Positions 1 through 7,253 of a stretch of DNA of 35,121 nt are shown here, piece by piece. Each line of letters begins with the position of its first letter. Within the stretch, counting starts at the first letter, position 1. The DNA lies in the IMG/VR virus record IMGVR_UViG_3300047462_000032, positions 1 through 35,121 of that record; one strand, written 5' to 3'. The notes below the pieces were generated by a model that saw only the letters and a program-made list of their open reading frames with translations, did no database searches and was not told the DNA's origin. Position numbers and translations under genes: made by a program. The stretch is from a virus.

Positions 1-127
1 TTTACAAGGCATAAGGTTATTGTCAGTGCACATGAGGAACTAATTGCACATCTTGATAGTGAATATGAAGGAATTAAACTAGTTGAACTTACATTAAGTA
101 GTAAATTAAAGGAATTGGAAGACCGGG
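1..127. repeat. Terminal direct repeat, left copy (assembly overlap)
   Basis: Bases 1-127 are identical to 34995-35121. The length of exactly 127 is the usual maximum k-mer of common short-read assemblers, and the repeat lies inside an uninterrupted gene. I read it as the overlap of a circular assembly graph, not as a biological terminal repeat. The unique circle is 34,994 bp. Confidence 0.95.
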
Positions 128-189
128 TTGGTAAAATCCAAACCGTTGGGTTCTTAACTAAGAGAGTACAGGATGGAACCAGTAGTTAA
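1..189 (+). CDS. Small membrane protein with coiled-coil tail, 3' part (gene crosses the circle join)
   Basis: This is the C-terminal 62 codons plus stop of an 84-aa protein whose start lies at 34929. Reading 34929-34994 and then 1-189 gives one open frame. The protein has an N-terminal hydrophobic segment (about residues 5-22) followed by a charged, Leu-spaced, probably coiled-coil tail. It overlaps the terminase gene that starts at 173 by 17 bp, so it is translationally linked to packaging genes. Its topology (one TM, then a cytoplasmic or periplasmic coil) would fit a lysis accessory or spanin-like protein, but I see no family signature and the function is unknown. Confidence 0.8.
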   Translation, partial: FTRHKVIVSAHEELIAHLDSEYEGIKLVELTLSSKLKELEDRVGKIQTVGFLTKRVQDGTSS

Positions 190-1738
190 GAAAAGGACCT
201 CTTCTAAAGGTGTTCACCAAGTTCCAAAAAATAGTGCTGGTATAGATAAGAGTAAAATCTCCAAAGAGCAGATGGTAATGGCTGCTTGGCAAAGGGGGAT
301 GTTGGCTTATAAATTGGACCAGCATCAACTTCCTTTGTATAAGGCAATTTGGAATGCCATAGAGAATAAGTATGACACATATACCATCAATTGCTCCCGC
401 CAGTTTGGAAAAAGCTTCCTGTTATTGCTTGTTGCTATTGAGTTCTGCTTACGCAATAGGGGAGCACAAGTCAGGTTTGCTATCCCAATTGCATCAAACT
501 ATGAGGAAATGTACGGACTCTCTTTGTCTACCATCCTTGATGATGTACCGTCCTCCTATAAACCAGAACACCAAACAAGTAAGAAGGCAATCTTCTTAAA
601 GAATGGTTCTCACATAAAATTTGCTGGAACTGATGGGACCAATTATCAAAACTTACGTGGTAGCCTAAGTCATTTGAATATTATTGATGAGGCTGCATTT
701 TGTGATAATTTGAAGGAGACATTTGAGCATGTGTTAAAACCACAAACTACCCGTACTGGTGGTTTGACTGTTTTTTGTTCTACGCCACCTACCACCCAGG
801 ATCATTATTACATCCAGCAGTACTTTAAAGATAAGGCAAGAGATAGGGTTCAGCAGTTTACAATCTATCAAAATTCAGCGCTTACACCTGAACGTATTGC
901 ACAAATTGCAGCTGATGCAGGCGGAATTGATTCAAGTACGTTCCGTAGAGAATACTTGTGTGAATTTGTTGTAGATGAAGAAACTGTCATTATTAAGGAA
1001 TGGGATAAGGTAAAAGATAAGTGCATCAGAAAACCTGATACATCCATCTATCAAGATAAGTTTGGGTATGTGCACAAGTATGAGGGAATGGACTTAGGAG
1101 TTGAGGACTTAACAATCTGTTTGTTTGGATATTATGATTTTCTGGAAAGCACATTGTACATCCAAGATGAACTTAAGATGAATGGACCTACATTGGTAAC
1201 ACCTGACCTTGCTAAGGGAATTAAAGATAAGGAGAAGGAACTTTGGGGCGGACTTAATCCACCAAGTAGTAACCCCTATAGACGTATTGCTGACTCAAAC
1301 AACAAGCAATTACTTAATGACTTGCAGATTGTTTATGACTTAAGTTTCATTCCTGTTAGGAAGACAAAGGCTGGACCAGATCAGCCATCTGATAGCAAGC
1401 AATCAATTTTGAACGGAATGATTAATAAACTCCGTGTTATGATTGGTGAGGGGAGAGTGGTGGTGGATCCAAAATGCACCCAGCTACTTGGTTGCTTGCA
1501 ATATGCAAGTTGGAATAAAACTAGAACTGAATTTGCAAGAAATGCAATGTTTGGGCATTATGATGCGCTGGCTGCATTAATTTACATGGTAAAGATGCTA
1601 GATTGCTACACAAACCCATTTCCTACACTGATGGGTGTTAAGAAGAGCACTCACTACATTCCAGTAAACCAACCAAAAGAAGAGAGCAAAGTGGCATCTG
1701 AGATTAGAACTATCTTCAAACCAACAAGATTCCGGTAA
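173..1738 (+). CDS. terL: Terminase large subunit (packaging ATPase/nuclease)
   Basis: A 521-aa protein of normal TerL length that pumps DNA into the prohead and cuts it. The ATPase half shows a Walker A-like CSRQFGKS at residues 74-81, a Walker B LNIIDEA at 168-174 (Asp172, Glu173) and a coupling-motif-like FCSTPP at 201-206. The C-terminal RNase H-fold nuclease has candidate metal ligands Asp307 (GMDLGVEDLT), Asp374 (RIADSN) and Asp464 (GHYDALAAL). The first ATG lies within the end of the preceding small membrane gene. The stop codon is also the start of a TAAATA motif (1736-1741) that may act as a late promoter for the portal gene. Identification is secure; the packaging type (pac or cos) is not shown by this gene alone. 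Confidence 0.96.
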   Translation: MEPVVKKRTSSKGVHQVPKNSAGIDKSKISKEQMVMAAWQRGMLAYKLDQHQLPLYKAIWNAIENKYDTYTINCSRQFGKSFLLLLVAIEFCLRNRGAQVRFAIPIASNYEEMYGLSLSTILDDVPSSYKPEHQTSKKAIFLKNGSHIKFAGTDGTNYQNLRGSLSHLNIIDEAAFCDNLKETFEHVLKPQTTRTGGLTVFCSTPPTTQDHYYIQQYFKDKARDRVQQFTIYQNSALTPERIAQIAADAGGIDSSTFRREYLCEFVVDEETVIIKEWDKVKDKCIRKPDTSIYQDKFGYVHKYEGMDLGVEDLTICLFGYYDFLESTLYIQDELKMNGPTLVTPDLAKGIKDKEKELWGGLNPPSSNPYRRIADSNNKQLLNDLQIVYDLSFIPVRKTKAGPDQPSDSKQSILNGMINKLRVMIGEGRVVVDPKCTQLLGCLQYASWNKTRTEFARNAMFGHYDALAALIYMVKMLDCYTNPFPTLMGVKKSTHYIPVNQPKEESKVASEIRTIFKPTRFR

Positions 1739-1741
1739 ATA
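1734..1741 (+). promoter_or_regulatory. Candidate gp55-type late promoter (GGTAAATA)
   Basis: TAAATA overlaps the terL stop codon and lies 23 bp upstream of the portal ATG. It matches the TAAATA core of the T4 late promoter. It is listed because the phage encodes a gp55-like sigma factor and the same core recurs before other structural genes. On its own this site is weak evidence. Confidence 0.35.
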
Positions 1742-1764
1742 GATAACAACTTTAAGGGTAATTC

Positions 1765-3849
1765 ATGAAAGAACCATCTAGTACATATTGGGCAGCTGAA
1801 ACAGATCCAGACAAATTGGGTGGAGAACTGATTGAGCGTATTGAGGAATACTACAAGTATTTGCTAACTTACAACTACATGGGTAGGTGGTCAAGAATCT
1901 ATAAGTCCTATTATGTTGGTCAATCACGTGATGATAGGCTAAATTCCGGTGGTGATCAGGGACAATATACCATTGGTAATGTTAACCATTTGCACTCAAT
2001 TATCCGTAGAATTTTAGTATTAACCATTACTCAAAGACCTGCGTTTCAGCCAAGAGCTACCAATTCAGATGTTAAGTCTCAAAGACAAACTATCTTAGCT
2101 AACCAATTGCTTGATTACTATACACGTGTTAAGCGTGCTGAGAAGGACTTATTCCAAGCAACTGAATTTGCCTGCCTATTTGGTGAAGGATTTGTCCACG
2201 TCTGTTGGGATACAGCAAGTGGAGATTTAGCTGGATACCTAAATGCAAAGACAGGGGAGCCAGCCACTCCAGATGATGTGATGGAACTTCAGTCCCATGA
2301 ACTCCACGCAGTTCATGATGGAGATATCAGAATTACAGCAGCAGAACCAATTGATGTTATCCGTGATGTTAGGTTAGAGAATTTTAGAAGCAGAGATTGG
2401 ATTATTGTACGTGAGTACATGAATAAGTATAACGTTGCTGCTAAGTATCCAGAATACCATGATGAGATTACCTCTATGGAAATCTCAACAATGAGCATTA
2501 AGAATAACTACCGCCAGAAGGTCCTCCCAAGCTACAGCACAGACCAGATCCCTGTCTATACATTTTATCATGCAAAGACACCTGCAGTTCCTAAAGGTGC
2601 ATTTGCTGTTCTACTTGAGAATGGCACCTTACTGCAAAACGGAACATTACCTTACAAACACCTTCCTGTCTACAGAATTGTAGCAGAGGACAGAATTGGA
2701 ACTCCATTTGGAAACTCTCCTGCTAATGACCTATTGCCATTGCAAGAGGCATATGATATGGAATTCAGTACAGTACTTACTAACCATAATGCATTTGGTG
2801 TCCAAAATATTATGGTTCCAAAGGGAAGCGGAATGTCTGTTACTCAAATGGAGGGAGGACTTAATCTAGTTGAGTATGACCATAACATTGGAAAACCAGA
2901 ACCACTTAACTTGCTATCCACTCCCCCAGAAGTTTTTAATTTTATGGGAAGCATTGAACAGAACATGGAAATGGTAAGTGGTGTCAATAGTACAGTCCGT
3001 GGCAATCCACAAGCTGGTCTTGGTAAGGATTCATCAGGTGCTGCTATGGCACTTGTCCAATCCCAAGCTATTGAGTTTAACTCCCCACTTCAGATGTCAT
3101 ACGCTCAGTTGCTTGAAGACTTTGGTACTGGTGTTATTCAAATTATCCAAGATTATGCAAAGACAAAGAGAATTATGTCTATTGCAGGCAAATCTGGAAG
3201 GTCTGATGTAGTTGAGTTTACAGGTACTGATTTGGCTAACATTGAAAGAGTAGTTGTAGAGACTGGCAATCCACTTGCAAAGACCGTAGAAGGTAAAATG
3301 CAGATTGCACAGATGTTGCTACAAGCACAAATCATTAAACATCCAGATGAATTGCTCCAAGTTATCCAAACAGGTAATTTGGATCCAATGATTGAGGGAA
3401 AGACAAGTGAATTAATGAACATTCAGGCAGAAAATGAAGAGCTGTCAAATGGTCAATCAGTCCAAGCCATCCTAACAGATGAGCATTTGCTACACATTAG
3501 TGAGCACAAGAGTGTATTGGCTGATCCATCTGCACGTAAGAATCCAACCATTACTAAGGCTTCATTGGATCATATTAATCAACATCTAAACATTCTTAAA
3601 AACCCAGACAACGCTCAGATCTTGCAATTGCTTGGTCAACCAAGTTTGAGCAGCCCACCACCTCAAGGTGGTGCACCAGGAAATCCAGCCTCTCCTGGTC
3701 AAGGTGCTCCAAATCCAATCAGTGGCGGTCAGCAGCCTCCACCTCCAAATAATGGAATTAAGCAACCAGGATTACCAGAGGCACCAAAGAATCCAATGAA
3801 CGGACAACATGCACCAGTAGCACCAGGTACTGCAGTTAGGGGGCACTAA
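1765..3849 (+). CDS. Portal protein
   Basis: A 694-aa protein directly after TerL, of the size and position expected for the dodecameric portal through which DNA enters and leaves the capsid. The N-terminal half carries long helices with YYKYLLTYNYMGRWSRIYKSYY-like aromatic segments and a VNHLHSIIRRILVLTITQRPAFQPR stretch typical of podovirus portals. The middle has an ENxEMVSGVNSTVRG-like region near residue 400. The last 60 residues are Pro/Gly/Gln-rich low complexity. AAGGG precedes the ATG by about 8 bp. The assignment rests on synteny plus general composition rather than a diagnostic catalytic motif. The stop overlaps the next start by one base. Confidence 0.85.
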   Translation: MKEPSSTYWAAETDPDKLGGELIERIEEYYKYLLTYNYMGRWSRIYKSYYVGQSRDDRLNSGGDQGQYTIGNVNHLHSIIRRILVLTITQRPAFQPRATNSDVKSQRQTILANQLLDYYTRVKRAEKDLFQATEFACLFGEGFVHVCWDTASGDLAGYLNAKTGEPATPDDVMELQSHELHAVHDGDIRITAAEPIDVIRDVRLENFRSRDWIIVREYMNKYNVAAKYPEYHDEITSMEISTMSIKNNYRQKVLPSYSTDQIPVYTFYHAKTPAVPKGAFAVLLENGTLLQNGTLPYKHLPVYRIVAEDRIGTPFGNSPANDLLPLQEAYDMEFSTVLTNHNAFGVQNIMVPKGSGMSVTQMEGGLNLVEYDHNIGKPEPLNLLSTPPEVFNFMGSIEQNMEMVSGVNSTVRGNPQAGLGKDSSGAAMALVQSQAIEFNSPLQMSYAQLLEDFGTGVIQIIQDYAKTKRIMSIAGKSGRSDVVEFTGTDLANIERVVVETGNPLAKTVEGKMQIAQMLLQAQIIKHPDELLQVIQTGNLDPMIEGKTSELMNIQAENEELSNGQSVQAILTDEHLLHISEHKSVLADPSARKNPTITKASLDHINQHLNILKNPDNAQILQLLGQPSLSSPPPQGGAPGNPASPGQGAPNPISGGQQPPPPNNGIKQPGLPEAPKNPMNGQHAPVAPGTAVRGH

Positions 3850-4088
3850 TGAGTGAAGAAAGGGAATTAAGAACAGAAGAAGTTCTAAGAAGTGTTTCAA
3901 CGCAGCTTGGTGGGCTAATTGCTGACATTGCATCTATTAAAGTAGATGTCAGTGAAATTAAAACCCAAACAACCAAAACAAATGGCAAGGTAATTCACCT
4001 TGAAAAATGGCAAGCGTATATAAAGGGTGCAATAGGAATTGTTGTACTTGGTGTTGGTTGGTTAATTGAGATCTTCCACCACCGCTAA
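3849..4088 (+). CDS. XhlA-like small membrane protein (possible holin-associated)
   Basis: A 79-aa protein: about 50 residues of charged, heptad-like sequence (with SEIKTQTTKTNGKVIHLEKW), then a C-terminal transmembrane segment (IKGAIGIVVLGVGWLIEIF, about residues 55-74) and a basic end. A coiled coil followed by a terminal TM is the layout of hemolysin XhlA-type proteins, which work with holins in some phages. It overlaps the portal stop by one base (TAATG), so it is probably translationally coupled. It is the only lysis-like candidate in this part of the genome. A virion or assembly role is also possible. Confidence 0.55.
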   Translation: MSEERELRTEEVLRSVSTQLGGLIADIASIKVDVSEIKTQTTKTNGKVIHLEKWQAYIKGAIGIVVLGVGWLIEIFHHR

Positions 4089-4138
4089 ACGCCTTATCTT
4101 AACAGACAGGCAACATTTGATTATCTAAGGACATCATC

Positions 4139-5041
4139 ATGGCAGAAAATAGTATTGCCGCACAGGCAACGGGGACCACTCCACCAGGAAATCCAGGACA
4201 GGCTCCTGCAAATCAAACACCAGGCGCAAAGCCAGGTGAAACACCATCTCAAACACAAACCCGCCTCTTTAAGGTAAAGATTGATGGAGAGGAACGTGAA
4301 GTTCCAGAAGATATCCTAATCCGTGATTACCAATTACGTGAAGCATCACAATCAAAGATGACTGAAGCTGCAAAAATGCGCCAGCAAGCAGAAGAAGCAT
4401 TGAAGTTAATTAAGGGTGATACAAAAGAAGCACTACGCCGTCTTGGTATTGACCCATATGAATTTGCACAGAGGGTTGCAGCTGAGCAGATTGAAGATGA
4501 AATGCTCTCCCCTGAACAAAAGGAAATGAGGGATACAAAGAAGCAATTGGCTGAGTTCCAAAGAGAGAAGGAACTAAGAGAACAAGAAGCAAGAAATCAG
4601 GAATTGCAAACTGCACAAGCAAATTATGTTAAGGAACTACAGCCAAAACTAATTGATACGGCAAAGAGTGCAAAACTACCAGTTACTGGTACTGCTGGTG
4701 CAAGAACATTCATGAGATTTGGTGAATACATGTCCAAGTTATATGAACAAGGATACACAGGAGTTGAACCAAAGGATGTAGTTGATTTGGTAGTTAATGA
4801 CTACAAGACAGATATCAAGGAATTGCTTGGTGCAGGTGATGATGACCTTATTTCATCCATCTTGGGTGATGACTTAATGAAGAGGATCTCAGGAACACAA
4901 CTAAAGCGGATCCAAAATGCATCTCCAAACAATAAAGTGCCACCTGGTGCCCAAAAGAACAAAGCACCTGGAAAAAAGAAGGAAAAAACAAAAGATCCTG
5001 GCTCTTTCTTTGATAGGGTAAGAGAACAGTACGGTAGATAA
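4139..5041 (+). CDS. Probable capsid scaffolding protein
   Basis: A 300-aa, highly charged protein between portal and major capsid, which is the usual scaffold position. The first 45 residues are Pro/Ala/Gly/Thr-rich and look disordered. Residues 42-60 (LFKVKIDGEEREVPEDIL) form a short beta-like segment. Residues 70-170 are strongly helical and coiled-coil-like (repeated E/Q/A/K). The last 40 residues are Lys-rich and end in a basic/aromatic tail, as in scaffolds that contact the coat protein. No protease motif is visible. It could instead be a head-maturation or minor head protein, but order and composition favour scaffold. Confidence 0.75.
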   Translation: MAENSIAAQATGTTPPGNPGQAPANQTPGAKPGETPSQTQTRLFKVKIDGEEREVPEDILIRDYQLREASQSKMTEAAKMRQQAEEALKLIKGDTKEALRRLGIDPYEFAQRVAAEQIEDEMLSPEQKEMRDTKKQLAEFQREKELREQEARNQELQTAQANYVKELQPKLIDTAKSAKLPVTGTAGARTFMRFGEYMSKLYEQGYTGVEPKDVVDLVVNDYKTDIKELLGAGDDDLISSILGDDLMKRISGTQLKRIQNASPNNKVPPGAQKNKAPGKKKEKTKDPGSFFDRVREQYGR

Positions 5042-5069
5042 CAACACCAATCATATATACCCATTAGAA

Positions 5070-5101
5070 TTGACACAATCATGTTTAGCTCTACGGATAC
5101 T
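5070..5101 (+). promoter_or_regulatory. Weak sigma-70-like promoter upstream of major capsid gene
   Basis: A perfect TTGACA (5070-5075) is followed by GATACT at 5096-5101, but the spacing of 20 bp is too long for a good sigma-70 site. The 167-bp gap also holds GATAAATG (5158-5165), a TAAAT-containing near match to the late motif, 43 bp before the capsid ATG. Either or both could drive the highly expressed capsid gene. This is low confidence. Confidence 0.3.
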
Positions 5102-5208
5102 TTACTGGTTGTTGATATCACCTAACAAAGGACTCCAATTGGATATCCAGAAGTAAGGATAAATGGTTTTAACAACAAAAATTAACAGTAAGTTTTAGGA
5201 GTAATCTA

Positions 5209-6498
5209 ATGGCTGGAACTACAGTAGCATCTCTAAATGGTGTTTTTAAGCAGGCATATGCTGAAGGTATTGAGGATCTAATCCCAAAGTCTAGCATTCT
5301 TCAGAAGGAAATTGATTTTAAACTAGGAACTGAAAAGTTGGGTGATAAGTTCAACCAACCAGTTGTAGTTGCAAATGAACTTGGTATCACATTTGGTGGT
5401 TCAGCAGGTTCAGCATTCAATCTAAACAACCCAATCTCAGTATCAACTCAAAACGCATTGGTCCCAGGCGTCAGCATGGTCCTACGTTCAAGTCTTAGCT
5501 ATGATGCTGCAGCAAAGGCATCTTCAAATGTTAACGCATTTGTGGACTCAACTAGTTTCCAAATGGAAAACATGGTTGAATCTATGTCAAAGTTTGTTGA
5601 AATTGAATTGATCTATGGATCAAGTGTGTTTGGTCTTGGTACATTGGCATCTGTAACATATGCAGGTTCACCAGCTACCACAGCAACACTAACATTCAAC
5701 GCACAGCAATGGGCAGCAGGTATCTGGTCAGGTTTTGAAAATGGCTTGGTTGATATTTTTGCAGGTAGCTCTTCTGGTGTAACTGGTTCATCTCCACTTA
5801 ACAGTGTAGGTCCAATCACAGTAACAGCAGTAAGTGTTGCTTCAAAGACATTGACAGTTTCAGGTGCAGCAGCAGACTTGGTTGCAATTGCAGCTTCTGC
5901 AACAAATGCAGTAGTTTATTTCTACGGTGCATTTGGTAATGAAATTCAAGGACTTGATTACTTGATCTCAACTGTTGGTACTGTAAACAACATCAACAAC
6001 GTAACTTGGAACTTGTGGCAGGGTAATGTCTACAACGTAGGCAACGTAGGACTAACAACCGCATTGGTTGGTTCTGGTCTTGCATTGGCACAGGCACGTG
6101 GTTTGATGGAAGATACAATGCAGATCATCAGCCCAGCTTCATGGGTTAACTTGAACACAAGCTTGGTTACAAATAACCGTAAGTTTGACTACAAGTACAG
6201 CACAGCAAAGGCAGAGGACGGTTCAGAAGTAATTCAGTACTACACTCAGTCTGGTGTTGTTGATATTCACAGCCACATCTATGTCAAGGAAGGTGAAAGC
6301 TACAATCTTCCAACCAAGCGTGCAAAGCGTATTGGTGCACAAGACATTTCATTCCAGATTCCTGGAAGTACAGAAGGTGAAATCTTCTTGCAGCTCCCAA
6401 ATGCTGCAGGCTTCGAGTACCGTTTGTATACTAATCAAGGCATGCTATTGACCAAGCCTGCCGCATGTACTAAGTTCTATAACATTGCAGCTGTATAA
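5209..6498 (+). CDS. Major capsid protein
   Basis: A 429-aa protein following the scaffold, with a strong Shine-Dalgarno (TAGGAG) and a dedicated terminator just downstream, as expected for the most abundant virion protein. The N-terminal 130 residues and C-terminal 150 residues look like the conserved coat fold. The middle (about residues 145-255) is an Ala/Gly/Ser/Thr/Val-rich beta segment (with PITVTAVSVASKTLTVSG), which may be an inserted surface domain. Assignment is by position, length and composition; there is no catalytic motif to check. Confidence 0.85.
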   Translation: MAGTTVASLNGVFKQAYAEGIEDLIPKSSILQKEIDFKLGTEKLGDKFNQPVVVANELGITFGGSAGSAFNLNNPISVSTQNALVPGVSMVLRSSLSYDAAAKASSNVNAFVDSTSFQMENMVESMSKFVEIELIYGSSVFGLGTLASVTYAGSPATTATLTFNAQQWAAGIWSGFENGLVDIFAGSSSGVTGSSPLNSVGPITVTAVSVASKTLTVSGAAADLVAIAASATNAVVYFYGAFGNEIQGLDYLISTVGTVNNINNVTWNLWQGNVYNVGNVGLTTALVGSGLALAQARGLMEDTMQIISPASWVNLNTSLVTNNRKFDYKYSTAKAEDGSEVIQYYTQSGVVDIHSHIYVKEGESYNLPTKRAKRIGAQDISFQIPGSTEGEIFLQLPNAAGFEYRLYTNQGMLLTKPAACTKFYNIAAV

Positions 6499-6525
6499 TA
6501 GCTAAAACCGCAGTAAAATGCATTA

Positions 6526-6556
6526 GGAAGCCACCTTAGACGTGGCTTTCTTTTTG
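6526..6556 (+). terminator. Rho-independent terminator after the capsid gene
   Basis: A stem GAAGCCAC/GTGGCTTT with a 7-base loop (CTTAGAC) is followed by C and a run of T (6551-6555). It sits 28 bp after the capsid stop and would separate capsid transcription from the inserted endonuclease and the fibre genes. Confidence 0.85.
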
Positions 6557-6579
6557 TCCCTAATTTTGTTGAGTTTTTG

Positions 6580-6609
6580 TTGCTTATATGCTTGTCTCCT
6601 GTATATACT
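6580..6609 (+). promoter_or_regulatory. Candidate sigma-70 promoter for the HNH gene
   Basis: TTGCTT (6580-6585), an 18-bp spacer and TATACT (6604-6609). The -10 hexamer is identical to those of the two strong promoters at 26018 and 30110. It lies between the capsid terminator and the endonuclease start, so the endonuclease may be expressed independently. Confidence 0.45.
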
Positions 6610-6652
6610 AAATCTGCGTTATTACGCATTTACACTAACCAAGGAGATTAAT

Positions 6653-7189
6653 ATGAAGATTTTGATTCAACCACCAGAACCAGCTGCACCTATTGCATCT
6701 TGTCCTGGATATTATGCAACAACAAGTGGAAAAATTTGGTCAGCACATTCAGGCAAGTGGAAATCACAACAACTAAATCCATATGGATACTATGTGGTTA
6801 AGTTAGCACCTGAAGGTTGGGACAAGGCAAACCCAACTACCCGCCAGGTTGCACGTCTTGTGCTTGAGGCTTATGTTGGTCCTCCACCTTCCCTTAAACA
6901 TCAAGCTAATCATAAAAACGGTGTTAAAACAGACAATAGTTTGTTTAACCTTGAATGGTTGACACCAGCACAGAATGTTCAACATTCCTATGATCAGCTT
7001 GGAAGAAAACAAAAAGGACAAAGAGGATCAAAGAACCCTCAGTCTAAGCTAACAGAAGATGTTGTACGTCAAATTAAAGTTGATCTTGCCCTTGGCACAA
7101 TCCGCCAGTCTGTTATTGCAAGGAAGTACGGAACATCACCAATGACTGTGTCTCTGATTGCTAATGGCAAGGCTTGGACACACATATGA
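6653..7189 (+). CDS. NUMOD4/HNH homing endonuclease
   Basis: A 178-aa protein, counting from the ATG that follows AAGGAGATTAAT. An upstream in-frame ATG at 6542 lies inside the terminator hairpin and is unlikely. Residues 20-30 (YYATTSGKIWS) resemble a NUMOD4 motif. Residues 83-112 form an HNH_3-type nuclease core (HQANHKNGVKTDN, then LFNLEWLTPAQN). Residues 140-172 look like a helix-turn-helix DNA-binding tail. This is the classic layout of free-standing phage HNH homing enzymes, which make site-specific breaks to spread their own gene. It sits between capsid and fibre genes, flanked by its own terminator and promoter, like an insertion into an ancestral capsid-fibre junction. Confidence 0.9.
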   Translation: MKILIQPPEPAAPIASCPGYYATTSGKIWSAHSGKWKSQQLNPYGYYVVKLAPEGWDKANPTTRQVARLVLEAYVGPPPSLKHQANHKNGVKTDNSLFNLEWLTPAQNVQHSYDQLGRKQKGQRGSKNPQSKLTEDVVRQIKVDLALGTIRQSVIARKYGTSPMTVSLIANGKAWTHI

Positions 7190-7220
7190 CCTAGTATGCT
7201 TGGAATGATTGTCCTTAATA

Positions 7221-7228
7221 CATAAATA
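7221..7228 (+). promoter_or_regulatory. Candidate gp55-type late promoter (CATAAATA)
   Basis: The TAAATA core ends 25 bp upstream of the large fibre ATG, in the 64-bp gap after the HNH gene. It is one of the better placed members of the TAAATA set, because the fibre gene otherwise has no visible promoter after the homing gene. Confidence 0.45.
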
Positions 7229-7253
7229 GACTATCTATTGAGGGTAATCATTA

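Noticed and set aside
6542-6652. Upstream N-terminal extension of the HNH gene
   Set aside because: It would start inside the terminator hairpin and encodes an unrelated hydrophobic stretch; the ATG at 6653 has a strong ribosome site and begins the conserved domain.
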